DNA from: Candidatus Aminicenantota bacterium
Lineage (GTDB): Bacteria > Acidobacteriota > Aminicenantia > Aminicenantales > Aminicenantaceae
Direction of reading: 5' to 3'
Assembly: GCA_020348385.1 (NCBI GenBank)
Contig: CP070750.1
Coordinates: forward strand, 1,350,738-1,414,737
DNA: 64,000 nt
Shown: positions 1 through 8,995 of the stretch, piece by piece
Position numbering within the stretch: position 1 is the stretch's first letter
Layout: each line of letters opens with the position of its first letter
Made by a program: the position numbers and the translations under genes
The notes under the pieces: model-generated
Databases searched by the model: none
Told to the model about the DNA's origin: nothing
The model's input: the letters and a program-made list of their open reading frames with translations, nothing else

Positions 1-268
1 GGTTCTCTTCCCACTCTGTTTTCTTTTCCAGCAGGAATCGCAGATACTCTCCTGAAGTATGACCGCTTTTGCCATAATTCAAGACCTTGGCTTGGATACC
101 TTCTCCCTTAAGAATCCGGACCAGAAACGGAGGGTAGCCCTCTTCGGTGATGCTGTCGCCAGCACAAAGGATGATGTAATTGGGAGGAGGCGAAGAGCAA
201 GAAAAAAACAGGGCAATAATAATGAGAATCGATCCGGTTTTTGTCCAAAAAGTGATGGTTTTGAGCAC
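1..268 (-). CDS. SGNH/GDSL hydrolase lipoprotein (partial)
   Basis: The reverse strand reads an open frame that runs off the left edge. A GTG start at 268 gives a hydrophobic leader followed by a lipobox-like FFSCSS, so the product is probably a lipoprotein. About ten residues on is CAGDSITEEGYPP, the block I motif (GDS) carrying the catalytic serine of SGNH/GDSL esterases. The later blocks (GxND, DxxH) lie outside the window, so the fold assignment rests on block I plus the typical Y/NYGKSGHTS stretch. The start lies two bases after the stop of the truncated TolC frame upstream, so the two would be on one transcript. Substrate unknown; members act on acyl groups of polysaccharides or lipids. 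Confidence 0.7.
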   Translation of the reverse strand, partial: MLKTITFWTKTGSILIIIALFFSCSSPPPNYIILCAGDSITEEGYPPFLVRILKGEGIQAKVLNYGKSGHTSGEYLRFLLEKKTEWEEN

Positions 269-270
269 TT

Positions 271-687
271 CTATTTTTTGATCTTTTTTAGGGTCTGGAA
301 GACGAGCGGAAGCACGATCAAAATGTCTTGACTGAATTTGGCTGCTTCCATGTCTTTGGCGTAAACCTGGAGCCTGTGATGACGTTTGAACGGATTTTCC
401 ACATGCTGGCAGAGCGAAAGACCCCCGGTATTTTGTTCCAAGTCTTCATCGAAGGATTTGGCTCGCCCGATGTTTAATTCCAGTTCGGGATTGGCGAAAT
501 GTTTGGCCGCGTGATAGGAGGCCTTTCGGGCTTCGACCTCGCTTTTTTTAGCGGATAGGAGGGGATTTGTTTCCAAGACCAAGTTGAGTATTTCCGAAAG
601 GTCGAAAACCTTTTTTTCGGTTGGATGGATAAGGGATGAGATTAGGAACAGGAAAACCAGGAAAAGAATAACCTTGGTTTTTTTCAT
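271..687 (-). pseudogene. Truncated TolC-family outer membrane efflux protein
   Basis: The frame encodes a signal peptide and the first part of a CusC/TolC-like protein: a first helix with LSEILNLVLETNPLL, then NPELELNIG and a VENPFKRHHRLQVYAKD stretch. The same arrangement occurs in the full-length protein at 38252-39517 (QEIEFPGKRSLRGKIASRE). It stops after 138 residues, about one third of the normal 420-520, just where the long coiled-coil helices should begin. No continuation was found in the other frames, because an SGNH lipoprotein gene starts two bases later. The likeliest reading is a deletion remnant; a functional short protein is improbable, as TolC barrels need the whole length. 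Confidence 0.65.
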
Positions 688-833
688 TTGTCCACTATTC
701 TAGCGTATTTGGCCAAAAAAGAAAATTTATGTTTGGCTGCCGACACAGTTGATTTGACTGATACATTGAGAGAATCACAGAAATGGTCTGGAGATGCTTC
801 TGTGAGAGAGAAGATTCAACACGAAAAAGGAGG

Positions 834-3044
834 CTAGATTCGCCACCAATAGGAGAACTTGACGAAGACGAACCGGCCTTCTATCTTGTAGATGCCCGCG
901 TCGTCCTGTTCCTGGTTGTCATCGATCCCAAAATAAAAAACCGTGCCCGGCCGGAGTTCATAGCTGAAAAGAAGGCTGGTGTAAATTTTCTTGTAATAAT
1001 CATTGTAATCCGTGATCAGTCGTAGAGATAGGTGTCGTGTCAGCTGATAGGATATGCGCTGGCTGATGATGTTGACTTTGTACACCCTTTCCCCGCCCTT
1101 GTTTTCGTAGAAATTGTCGTTGCGAAAGGTGTAGTAGGCGCGGAGGTTTGTCAGGGGCTTTAAAGTCAACGTGAAACCAAAAGACGTTTTGTATCCCAGA
1201 TAAGGATTTTCATCATAGTAGATCGAGTCTCCGAAGGAAAAATTGAAACTTGCGTTTAACCAGGCGAGGGGTTCGGATCGGATCCACCCTCGGAACGATT
1301 TTCGGTGAAAATCGATGCCCTCGTATCGTTCCATCTCTATCGAGTAACTTGCGTAAATAAAGGAATTTCTCCAGCCGGTGATAAAAAATCCCAGCTGAAC
1401 CTCTTCATCGGTCAAGGTGTTGCTGAAATCATAGATTCTTCTGTATTCGAGCGACGGCCGGATGTCCACGATGTATTCGTTCATCGGGAGAAAAGCGTAC
1501 CCCACGCGTGTGCTGAGGGAGCGGATATCTTTCCGGCGGAAAAATCCTAGGGCAGCAGAGAAATCCTCAGGGATCTGATTGTAATCCAGTGAAAAGGTCA
1601 GATGGCGGGCTCTGCGGCTGAAATTGAAGGACATGGCTGGAACGATGTCCGTTTTATTGTCTCCCCATTTGGTTTGGGATCCCACGACCTGAAAGGATAG
1701 CCGGTAATAGTTCCATAATTTGAAGTGCCCGTCGAATCCGGCAACCCTGTTGTAGTTGTGGGTGAGATTTTTCCATGAAGAGCCCATTTCCTTGTCTGTC
1801 AGGATGAATCCCAAGTGGGACTCGGAATACAGATCCCGTTTTATGCGGAAGACGTTCATCAGGCCCCTGTAATCTTCGATGTCGGGATCGTCCTCCCAGG
1901 GGTTTTTGATTTCCGGGGGAGTCTCATCGTAGGCGCTCATGAATCCCATCGTGATTTTTCCCACTTTACCGGTGAGCTTGGTCCCCCAGAGGGGATTTAC
2001 GATATTCCGGGTGTAAACCAGCTCGAATGGGGTATCGAAAAAGTCCTTGCCTTCCAGGAAAAACGGCCGTTTTTCCGGGTAATACAGGGCATACCGCTGG
2101 TTGACGTCAATCTGGGGCATGTCGGCTTCGATCTGGCTGAAGTCCGGGTTGATGGTGACATCGGCGGTCAAGTCGGATGTGATACCGTACTTGAGGTTTA
2201 TGCCGGGATCCGCATCGACCTTGGTGTCCAAAGCCTTCAGGCCGGTCAATACGGGCATGATCTCGAAGTTTTTTCCTTTTTCGATCTGCCCCTGAACCTC
2301 CAATGTCCCTGCTTGGATCAGAAAACCGTTCACATCACGCGACCGGGGGTGCCAGTAGATCTCTTCGTTTTTCCTCTGGATATTCCGCATGATCTGGAGT
2401 CCCCATACCTGGTTGGGCGTGTTCGGAAAACGGAGGCTCTTGAACGGGATGGCCATTTCCACTGTGTAGCCTTTTTCGTCGATGTTGGCTTCGGTAGTAA
2501 AGAAGGTATCGAAGTTTCTGTCGAATCCGAAAAATCCGCCGCCCCCCCCTCGGCCTCTGCCCCGTCGTCTTGTCTCGGTGTAAATGCCGTCCACTTGGAC
2601 GCCGCAGGGATTGACCTGGAAGACGAAAGCCCTTTTTTTATCGTTGAAAGTGTCGAGATACACGGTAATAACGTCGTCTCCAAAAACACTGTCCCTTTTT
2701 GTCAGGCAAGCCCGAACCGCGTCAGGATCGGAATCATAGGCCCGCACGGCGATGTAAAGATTTTTGCTGTCGTAACCGATATAGGCCACCGTTTTTTCTG
2801 AAGGCTCCGATCCTTCCTGAGGTTCATACTGGGTGAAATTGTCGATGATGATTCCCTCTTCCCATATAGGGCTCTCCAGTGTTCCGTCGATTTTTGGGGA
2901 GGAGGAAAATTGAGGGGCAGTGACGCGGAAATTCCCCCCATTGGCGTTGTCGTTGTCTTTATCATCAGCATAAGATTGAACGGACAGAAAAAACAGAGGA
3001 ACTGCAATCAGGAAGATTGGGATGTAGATTAACTTTTTTTTCAA
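834..3044 (-). CDS. DUF5916 outer membrane protein with CBM9-like N-terminal domain
   Basis: 736 residues. A signal peptide (about 1-27) is followed by a CBM9-like domain (about 38-240) opening with PKIDGTLESPIWEE, the usual start of carbohydrate-binding family 9-like domains. The rest (about 250-736) is a DUF5916 beta-strand-rich region ending in an aromatic-rich strand (SYWWRI), as expected for an outer membrane barrel. Function of the family is unknown. The CBM9-like domain contains an unusual Arg/Gly-rich loop (RRRGRGRGGGGG) encoded by a G-rich tract. The start is TTG at 3044, because the signal peptide begins there; its ribosome site is weak. It is the last gene after the sigma/MacAB/TolC series, 81 bases after tolC, so it may be co-transcribed. 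Confidence 0.85.
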   Translation of the reverse strand: MKKKLIYIPIFLIAVPLFFLSVQSYADDKDNDNANGGNFRVTAPQFSSSPKIDGTLESPIWEEGIIIDNFTQYEPQEGSEPSEKTVAYIGYDSKNLYIAVRAYDSDPDAVRACLTKRDSVFGDDVITVYLDTFNDKKRAFVFQVNPCGVQVDGIYTETRRRGRGRGGGGGFFGFDRNFDTFFTTEANIDEKGYTVEMAIPFKSLRFPNTPNQVWGLQIMRNIQRKNEEIYWHPRSRDVNGFLIQAGTLEVQGQIEKGKNFEIMPVLTGLKALDTKVDADPGINLKYGITSDLTADVTINPDFSQIEADMPQIDVNQRYALYYPEKRPFFLEGKDFFDTPFELVYTRNIVNPLWGTKLTGKVGKITMGFMSAYDETPPEIKNPWEDDPDIEDYRGLMNVFRIKRDLYSESHLGFILTDKEMGSSWKNLTHNYNRVAGFDGHFKLWNYYRLSFQVVGSQTKWGDNKTDIVPAMSFNFSRRARHLTFSLDYNQIPEDFSAALGFFRRKDIRSLSTRVGYAFLPMNEYIVDIRPSLEYRRIYDFSNTLTDEEVQLGFFITGWRNSFIYASYSIEMERYEGIDFHRKSFRGWIRSEPLAWLNASFNFSFGDSIYYDENPYLGYKTSFGFTLTLKPLTNLRAYYTFRNDNFYENKGGERVYKVNIISQRISYQLTRHLSLRLITDYNDYYKKIYTSLLFSYELRPGTVFYFGIDDNQEQDDAGIYKIEGRFVFVKFSYWWRI

Positions 3045-3125
3045 TTTCTTAATCCGATCATGGGCTGGGAAACCCGCGGGATGAATTAACCCTTATTATA
3101 AACTCCTTGCGTCTATTTTCAAAGC

Positions 3126-4685
3126 TTATTTATTGTAAACATCCACCATCGAGATGTTTTTTTCCTCCAAGCTGATGCCCATCGCTCTGCTCAGATCCGC
3201 AAGCGATAGATTGTAATCGATGATCGCTTGAAGCTCTGTTGTCTGAGCGTTGGCCAGGTCTCTCTGGTACTGAAGGACAAAGTAGGGGGTTGTTAGCCCG
3301 ACCTTGAGTTTCTCTTCTTCTGCCTCCAGCTGCTGTTCCCTGAGTTCTCTTGCGACCTTATAGGCCTCGACCCGCTGGTAATTGGTTTCCACGGCCCTTA
3401 CAGCCCGCTTGATCTCCAGGTAGATATTCTGTTCCTGCTGTTTCAGCATAAGTGTTGCCTGTTGTAAGTCTACTCTTGCTTGAGCCAGATATGCCCTTGA
3501 GATGAAGGTGTTCAGCGGGATATCCAGGGTAAGCCGAACGGACCAGTTTTTGTATGAGAATCCGAAAACATCTTTGAAGGCATCTTCACGCCCACCGGGT
3601 ATCTCATCTATCGGAGGCCCCCAAGGATCGTTTCGGTCATAGATAAGTTGCGTTCCGGATACACCCGGACTCCAATAGGAAGCGCTTAGGTTTAGCCCCG
3701 GAAGCTGCTGGTTTTTGGCATAGTCCAGGTTGATCTCACTATTTTGGATACCGATCCTCGATGACTCCAGGTCTGGCCGTCTTTGGAGGGCCGTGGCAAA
3801 AGCTTGATCCAGGCTGATCTCTTTTTTCTCGAATTCCGGCATCTCCTGGGGGATGATTTGGCTGAACTCGAAATTGGGGTTTTCAGCCGTGAGATTGAGG
3901 ATCAGTTTGAGGTTGTCCTCGGCGTTTTTGACATTCGCCTCGGCAGCCAAAATATCCGCTTCACGTGTGGCCACTTCCGATCGTGCAGAGAGGATCTCGA
4001 TCGGGGCCTCGGTCCCGACCTCAACGGCTCTTTTTTGTCTTTCCAGGAAATCCTCGGCCAATTGCAGGGATTGCTGCATCACCTTGAGGTTTTCGATGCT
4101 TGCGACCAGACCCCAGTAGGCCTCCTCCACGCTGTAAACGGTGTCCTGGAGGGATCTCTGTAAGTCTTTGTCCGATATTTCCAGGTTGTTTTGGGCAACG
4201 ATGATTTCTCTTCGGGATATGTTGTACCCAAAATTCCGGAGAAGGGGCTGGGTATAATCCAATCTCAGCGTTGCCCGATAACTGGGATTTATAGTTATTC
4301 CGGTCCGGTTGGTGTCGTATTTGCTGGTATCCAAGGACAAAGAAAAATTACCTCCGAAGGGGATCTCCTGCGTGATATCTAAGGCATACTGGTTTTGCTT
4401 TGTTATCAAGGTGTCTGCAGCATCGAGGAAGGAGTAAGAAGCCTGTTGTTGATCGGCTAGATAGAAATTGATGGAAAAAGAGGGCAGAAATTTTTCGTTG
4501 GCTACACCCAGGGCGTATTGTCTGTTTTCTGGGGTTAACACGTCGATGGCCACACCAAGGTTATACTTCATGGCTTTGACGATACAATCCTCCAGGGAGA
4601 GATTGAGGGATGATTCCTGTTGCTGTGCCGGCAAAAATGTTGCGAACATAAAAATAATTAGAGTACTGAGTACTTTTTTCCACAT
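3126..4685 (-). CDS. TolC family outer membrane efflux channel
   Basis: 519 residues with a signal peptide (about 1-20, cut near LPAQQ). Two repeats of the outer membrane efflux protein family are visible as long alternating helices, including SVEEAYWGLVASIENLKVMQQ and the second copy AVRAVETNYQRVEAYKVAREL. The ATG at 4685 has a strong GAGGAGG site seven bases upstream. It follows the MacB permease gene by about 120 bases on the same strand, so it is the natural exit duct for the MacA-MacB pump encoded upstream, forming a tripartite system across both membranes. Full length for the family. Confidence 0.93.
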   Translation of the reverse strand: MWKKVLSTLIIFMFATFLPAQQQESSLNLSLEDCIVKAMKYNLGVAIDVLTPENRQYALGVANEKFLPSFSINFYLADQQQASYSFLDAADTLITKQNQYALDITQEIPFGGNFSLSLDTSKYDTNRTGITINPSYRATLRLDYTQPLLRNFGYNISRREIIVAQNNLEISDKDLQRSLQDTVYSVEEAYWGLVASIENLKVMQQSLQLAEDFLERQKRAVEVGTEAPIEILSARSEVATREADILAAEANVKNAEDNLKLILNLTAENPNFEFSQIIPQEMPEFEKKEISLDQAFATALQRRPDLESSRIGIQNSEINLDYAKNQQLPGLNLSASYWSPGVSGTQLIYDRNDPWGPPIDEIPGGREDAFKDVFGFSYKNWSVRLTLDIPLNTFISRAYLAQARVDLQQATLMLKQQEQNIYLEIKRAVRAVETNYQRVEAYKVARELREQQLEAEEEKLKVGLTTPYFVLQYQRDLANAQTTELQAIIDYNLSLADLSRAMGISLEEKNISMVDVYNK

Positions 4686-4805
4686 TTAAAGACCTCCTCG
4701 CAATTAACTACGGATACTAATACGGAAAAATTCGGGAAAGTGTTCCAATATCCCATTTTTTTCCTCTATATGTCAATTAAAATTGTATTCATTATGGTTT
4801 ATTCG

Positions 4806-6023
4806 TTATTCATACCTCAATGCTTCGATGGGATCCAGTTTGGATGCTTTACGTGCCGGGTAGAACCCGAAAAAGATCCCGACAGAACCCGAAAAAATAA
4901 AAGCCAATGCGATAGCGCCGAGGGATACCAGTGTTTTCATGTTGGCAAAGTGGGAGATCAACCTCGAGCTTCCCACGCCTAATACAACCCCCAGAATTCC
5001 TCCCAGCACGCTCAGCACGATAGCCTCTGTTAGAAATTGGAGGAGAATATCCCGTTCCTTGGCACCGACAGACATGCGTATGCCGATCTCCCGGATTCGC
5101 TCGGTCACAGACACCAGCATGATGTTCATGATGCCTATCCCGCCCACAAGCAGTGAAATCGAGGCGATTCCCCCGAGAAGAATGGTAAGGATCTGAGTGG
5201 CTTCCGAAGCGCTCTCGGCGATATCGGCCATGTCACGAACGTTGAAGTCATCCTCTGCACCGGGTGCGATCTTGTGTCGAATCCTTAGCAACTCTTCGAT
5301 CTGCGCCATTGCTTCGTTGGTGCGTGTGGTTGATATGGCAGAAACATCAATGGATTGGATGTGATCGATCCCCAGAAGTCTCTTTTGAGCCGTTGTGTAC
5401 GGGATGGCGATCATGTCGTCTCTGTTGAAAAATCCACCGCTCTCCCCTTTGGATTCCAACACACCCAGTACACGGAAGGGGTTCTTGTTGATCCGGATGA
5501 CCTGCCCGATCGGGTCTTCGCCTTCGAAAAGGTTTTCGCTCACTTCGCTACCCAATACGGCGACTTTTTGGGAAGATCTGACCTGACTTTCGGCGAAGAA
5601 GGTCCCCTCTTCGACTGCCCAATTTCGGATTTCGGGATAACTGGAACCGACTCCATAAATGGAAGTGTTCCAGTTTTTGTTTTGATAGACAACCTGTGCC
5701 CGCCCATTCACATTCGGGGAAACATATTTGACGGCATCGCAGTTTTCCAGGATGGCCTGGGCGTCTGCTTCCTTCAGATTGGTGTAGGTTCCTCCGCCCC
5801 CATGCCTGCCCATGTATGAGCGGCTACCAGGCCGGACAAAAAGCAAGTTAGTGCCCATGGATTCGAAGCGGCCTTCCACTTCCACCTTGGCTCCTTGGCC
5901 GATGCTAACCATCGCGATCACAGCCCCGACGCCGATGATAATACCCAAGGCAGTTAAAAACGACCGCATTTTGTTCCGCCCGAGAGCTCTTAAAGCCACT
6001 TTAGATGTTTTGATTATATTCAT
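4806..6023 (-). CDS. macB: MacB-like ABC transporter permease
   Basis: 405 residues, one MacB-type permease. The N-terminal membrane helix (about 18-42, SFLTALGIIIGVGAVIAMVSIG) is followed by a large periplasmic domain of the MacB_PCD type, then the C-terminal FtsX domain with three membrane helices, including GGIGIMNIMLVSVTERIREIGIRM, a signature of this class. In E. coli MacB the ATPase and permease are one chain; here they are two genes four bases apart, as is common in other phyla. It should couple ATP hydrolysis in the cytoplasm to pushing substrate through MacA and TolC. Substrate unknown (macrolides, peptides or lipids in other species). Confidence 0.92.
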   Translation of the reverse strand: MNIIKTSKVALRALGRNKMRSFLTALGIIIGVGAVIAMVSIGQGAKVEVEGRFESMGTNLLFVRPGSRSYMGRHGGGGTYTNLKEADAQAILENCDAVKYVSPNVNGRAQVVYQNKNWNTSIYGVGSSYPEIRNWAVEEGTFFAESQVRSSQKVAVLGSEVSENLFEGEDPIGQVIRINKNPFRVLGVLESKGESGGFFNRDDMIAIPYTTAQKRLLGIDHIQSIDVSAISTTRTNEAMAQIEELLRIRHKIAPGAEDDFNVRDMADIAESASEATQILTILLGGIASISLLVGGIGIMNIMLVSVTERIREIGIRMSVGAKERDILLQFLTEAIVLSVLGGILGVVLGVGSSRLISHFANMKTLVSLGAIALAFIFSGSVGIFFGFYPARKASKLDPIEALRYE

Positions 6024-6027
6024 CGGC

Positions 6028-6726
6028 TTATTCTCCGTTGACTTTTACTTTTTCGATCAGGCCATCTCTGAGAAAGATCGTTTTCCTTGCTATTTCGGCG
6101 ACTTCCGGGTCGTGTGTGACCAGCACGATGGTGATGTTGTTGTCCCTGTTGAGTTTTTTGAGCACGGCCATGATGTCGTTTCCTGTCTTGGTATCCAGGT
6201 TTCCGGTCGGCTCGTCAGCGAGAAGCAACGAAGGGTTGTTGACCAGAGCTCTAGCAATAGCCACTCTCTGCATTTCTCCGCCGGAGAGCTGGTTGGTCTT
6301 ATGCAGTTCCCGCCCTTCCAATCCGACTTGAGCAAGAGCTTTTAGAGCCATCTCTCTTGTTTTTTTGCTCGGCACATCGGAATAGAGTAAGGGGAGTTCC
6401 GTATTTTCCAGGGCTGTTGTGCGAGAAAGCAAGTTAAAGTTCTGGAAGACGAATCCTATATTCTTATTCCTGATTCGGGCCAATTGATTTTTATTCATTT
6501 TGGAGACTTCCTGACCCTCGAGAAAATATTCTCCAGACGTAGGCTTATCCAGACAGCCGATGATGTTCATCAACGTGGATTTTCCCGAACCCGAAGGCCC
6601 CATAATGGCCAACAGGTCTCCTTTATGGATATTGTGGGAAATTCCCTTCAGGGCTTTGACCTGTGTTTCCCCAACTGTGTAGATTCTTTCTACATTATCC
6701 AACTGGATGAGATTGTTGTTTTCCAT
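6028..6726 (-). CDS. MacB/LolD-type ABC transporter ATP-binding protein
   Basis: 232 residues. Walker A GPSGSGKST (43-51), signature LSGGEMQRVAIARAL (from 147), Walker B LLLADEPTGNLD (from 167) and the switch His in VLVTHD are all intact. The DEPTGNLD form is typical of the LolD/MacB/FtsE group. Start ATG at 6726 has AAAGGA upstream. The gene sits directly before the permease (four-base gap) and 39 bases after the adaptor gene, so the three products form one exporter. It works as a dimer on the cytoplasmic side. Confidence 0.95.
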   Translation of the reverse strand: MENNNLIQLDNVERIYTVGETQVKALKGISHNIHKGDLLAIMGPSGSGKSTLMNIIGCLDKPTSGEYFLEGQEVSKMNKNQLARIRNKNIGFVFQNFNLLSRTTALENTELPLLYSDVPSKKTREMALKALAQVGLEGRELHKTNQLSGGEMQRVAIARALVNNPSLLLADEPTGNLDTKTGNDIMAVLKKLNRDNNITIVLVTHDPEVAEIARKTIFLRDGLIEKVKVNGE

Positions 6727-6765
6727 TTTTATAAATCCTTTGTGTGATGAGCTAGACGGCGTTTA

Positions 6766-8082
6766 TCACCTCATGAACATCATGCCTCGTCTCAAGTTGC
6801 TTGAACTGCGGTTGGAGGATGTGGCTTGCGTGCTCTTCCCTGTTATGACTTCCTGTCCCTCTTTTAAATCTCCACCGGTGATTTCTGTAAAGGCATTATC
6901 CGTGACGCCCGTCCGGATAGAGACCATCCGGAGTTTTCCTGTTTCATCCTGTATCCATACCCGCGCTCTGTTCCTCATTCTGGACCCCATACCGCCTGAG
7001 CCATGGCCCATTTGGAAATTGCCCTGAGGCCTCCGCTTTTCCGATTGCCCATCGGTTTGGGAGGCCTGACCTCTTTTTGCCTGCATTTCTCTGCGCATCT
7101 CTTCAAACAGAGCCTGTAACACCTCTGGGGATGGTTGGAATCGGAGCGCTGAGTTTGGCACACGAAGGGCATTTTTTGCTTCTCCCACTACGATGGATAT
7201 GGTGGCTGTCATCCCGGGCCGGAGTTTCATTTCCGGATTTTCCACATCGACGATGGTGGTGTAGGTGACAACATTCTGGATGACTTCCGGGGAATACCTC
7301 ACCTGTTTGACGACACCTGAGAAGTTGTCGTCGGGGAAGGCATCCACCGTGAACCGGGCGGTCTGGCCCTCTTTGACCCTGCCGATATCCGCTTCGTCGA
7401 CGCTGCATTCCACCTGCATCTTGGTCAGATCATTGGCTACCTGAAAAAGAACCGGGGCTTGGAAGCTAGCCGCCACTGTTTGCCCGACGTTGACGTTTCG
7501 ATTGATCACTACCCCATCTATTGGAGATTTGATGATGGTATAGGTCAGGTCCACCTTGCTCGTATCCAGCTGGGCTTTGGCTTGCTCCAGCCGTGCCTCT
7601 GAAGATTGAAGGTCGGCCTTGGCGCTGAAATATTGCGTTTCCGTTGCTTCGAATTCTTCAAACGAGAGCAGCTCTTTTTCAAACAAACTCTTGGCCCGGT
7701 CGTATTTTTTTTTGGAATTTTCCAGGGAAACTTTTGACTTCTCCAGAGCAGCCACAGAGCTCGAATAGTTCGCCTCATTCTGCTGGACTTTTGTCTGGAA
7801 ATTCAATTGCTCCAATTCGGCCAAAACCTGGCCGGCCTTGACCTGGGAGTTGAAGTCGACATAGATGTTTTCGATGTTTCCAGATACTTGGCTTCCGATA
7901 TCCACGATGGTCACGGGATTGAGGGTTCCTGTTGTGTCCACAAGTGCTGTGACGGTTCCTTTGTCGATAGCCGCTAGTTCGTATTGCAGCCCGTTGTTGT
8001 TCCTTTTGAAATAAGTGAATCCAAAAACGATTCCTGCGGCAACGACAAGGACGATAACTCCGATGAGGATTTTCTTGTTCAT
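6766..8082 (-). CDS. macA: MacA-like periplasmic adaptor (HlyD/RND-MFP family)
   Basis: 438 residues. One N-terminal membrane anchor (about 5-24), a barrel/lipoyl part containing VDIGSQVSGNIENIYVDFNSQVKAGQVLAELE, a long alpha-helical hairpin (about 85-175, rich in coiled-coil heptads), the second lipoyl half with IIKSPIDGVVINRNVNVGQTV, and beta-barrel plus membrane-proximal domains. The C-terminal part has a Gly/Met/Arg-rich insertion (MGHGSGGMGSRMRNRAR) that could bind metal or be a flexible linker. A good AAGGAG site precedes ATG 8082. It overlaps the upstream Spy-like gene by four bases. Role: bridges the MacB permease to TolC in the periplasm. Confidence 0.93.
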   Translation of the reverse strand: MNKKILIGVIVLVVAAGIVFGFTYFKRNNNGLQYELAAIDKGTVTALVDTTGTLNPVTIVDIGSQVSGNIENIYVDFNSQVKAGQVLAELEQLNFQTKVQQNEANYSSSVAALEKSKVSLENSKKKYDRAKSLFEKELLSFEEFEATETQYFSAKADLQSSEARLEQAKAQLDTSKVDLTYTIIKSPIDGVVINRNVNVGQTVAASFQAPVLFQVANDLTKMQVECSVDEADIGRVKEGQTARFTVDAFPDDNFSGVVKQVRYSPEVIQNVVTYTTIVDVENPEMKLRPGMTATISIVVGEAKNALRVPNSALRFQPSPEVLQALFEEMRREMQAKRGQASQTDGQSEKRRPQGNFQMGHGSGGMGSRMRNRARVWIQDETGKLRMVSIRTGVTDNAFTEITGGDLKEGQEVITGKSTQATSSNRSSSNLRRGMMFMR

Positions 8083-8498
8083 CTTTTTTCTCCTTTACTG
8101 TTGGTGCTACTCCTGGGCCTCCTTTTTCTTTCCGATCGGTGCTTTTCGATCATAGCTTCAAGCTTGGCCTTTTGCTCCTCCGTAAAAACATTGTCCATCT
8201 CTTCTTTTAGTTGAGTTCGCAATGTCCTATACTGATCATGGATTTGATTTCGGTAGGCTTTCAACCTTTCCTCGTTATTCTTGAAAATCTCTTGAAGTTG
8301 TTCCTGTTGTTCTGCAGTGAGGTCGAGTTCATCGGCCATCATGTCTAAAGTCGGAAACCGGACAGAACTCCGTCTTTCCGCATCTCTCCGAGGTTTTTTG
8401 TCCAGAAAATTATTCTCGAACAGGATGCCGGCAGCGATTCCGGCGGCGAAAACGATGATAAAAGAAATAATGATCCAAAATTTATTTCTGTTTTTCAT
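8079..8498 (-). CDS. Spy/CpxP-like periplasmic protein (metal-resistance type)
   Basis: 139 residues: an N-terminal membrane/signal segment (about 8-27) then an almost wholly helical, charged domain. LTAEQQEQLQEIF and FTEEQKAKLEAMI are two LTxxQ-like motifs, the hallmark of the Spy/CpxP/ZraP/CnrX superfamily. Such proteins are periplasmic chaperones or metal sensors that act on a sigma/anti-sigma or two-component system. The segment has no obvious His/Cys metal site, so a chaperone or stress-sensing role is as likely as metal binding. Start ATG overlaps the anti-sigma stop (ATGA) and has AAGGAG upstream. Its place between anti-sigma factor and MacA suggests it modulates the signal that releases the sigma factor. 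Confidence 0.8.
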   Translation of the reverse strand: MKNRNKFWIIISFIIVFAAGIAAGILFENNFLDKKPRRDAERRSSVRFPTLDMMADELDLTAEQQEQLQEIFKNNEERLKAYRNQIHDQYRTLRTQLKEEMDNVFTEEQKAKLEAMIEKHRSERKRRPRSSTNSKGEKR

Positions 8499-8995
8499 GG
8501 GAAATATCTCCTTATATCGGGCTTTTCTTCCACGGCCATGAATATAAGCTGCATACTTTTATTTTCTCCGGTTTCTGCTTCGAGTATGGTGACTGTTTCA
8601 GGAAGAGAAGGGCTGTTGCGGAGAAGAAGATCTCCTGTCTGGCTCAGCTCATCGGCTGGTTGAGGAAGGAAAAGAGCCAAGCCGAGAGCAAGGGTAAAGA
8701 CAACGAAGATGGAAATCGGAACCGCCCGCAGGCTCCATTGTTTCCATTCCGACCAGAATGCGTATTTTCTGCTTTCTTTCAAGCGAGGTTGGAGACGCTC
8801 CCAAAAATAAGGGCTGGCTTCGGGAAAATCCTCTCTCCCTAAGGTTTCGGCGATGAAAACGTACTCATCCCTTTTTTTCTTGCAAGAAGAGCAGCCTGCG
8901 AGGTGTTCTCCCAGCGCGTCCTTTTCCTCGCTTGTTAAAAGACCATCCAAGGACTTGGAAAGAAATGTTTCCGCTTTTTTACATTTACATTTCAT
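8495..8995 (-). CDS. Anti-sigma factor with zf-HC2 zinc finger
   Basis: 166 residues. The N-terminus carries an HxxxCxxC zinc site (EHLAGCSSCKK, about 30-40) preceded by Cys residues at 3 and 5, the anti-sigma domain that clamps ECF sigma factors. A single membrane helix (about 94-114, VPISIFVVFTLALGLALFLP) follows, then a short periplasmic tail of about 50 residues. It overlaps the sigma gene by 11 bases, and GGAGG stands before its ATG, so synthesis of the two is coupled. Expected role: hold the sigma factor at the membrane until an envelope signal arrives. Confidence 0.9.
   Translation of the reverse strand: MKCKCKKAETFLSKSLDGLLTSEEKDALGEHLAGCSSCKKKRDEYVFIAETLGREDFPEASPYFWERLQPRLKESRKYAFWSEWKQWSLRAVPISIFVVFTLALGLALFLPQPADELSQTGDLLLRNSPSLPETVTILEAETGENKSMQLIFMAVEEKPDIRRYFP

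Noticed and set aside
1815-2801. 328-residue plus-strand open frame
   Set aside because: It lies entirely inside the DUF5916 gene on the other strand, has no ribosome site and no recognisable domain.
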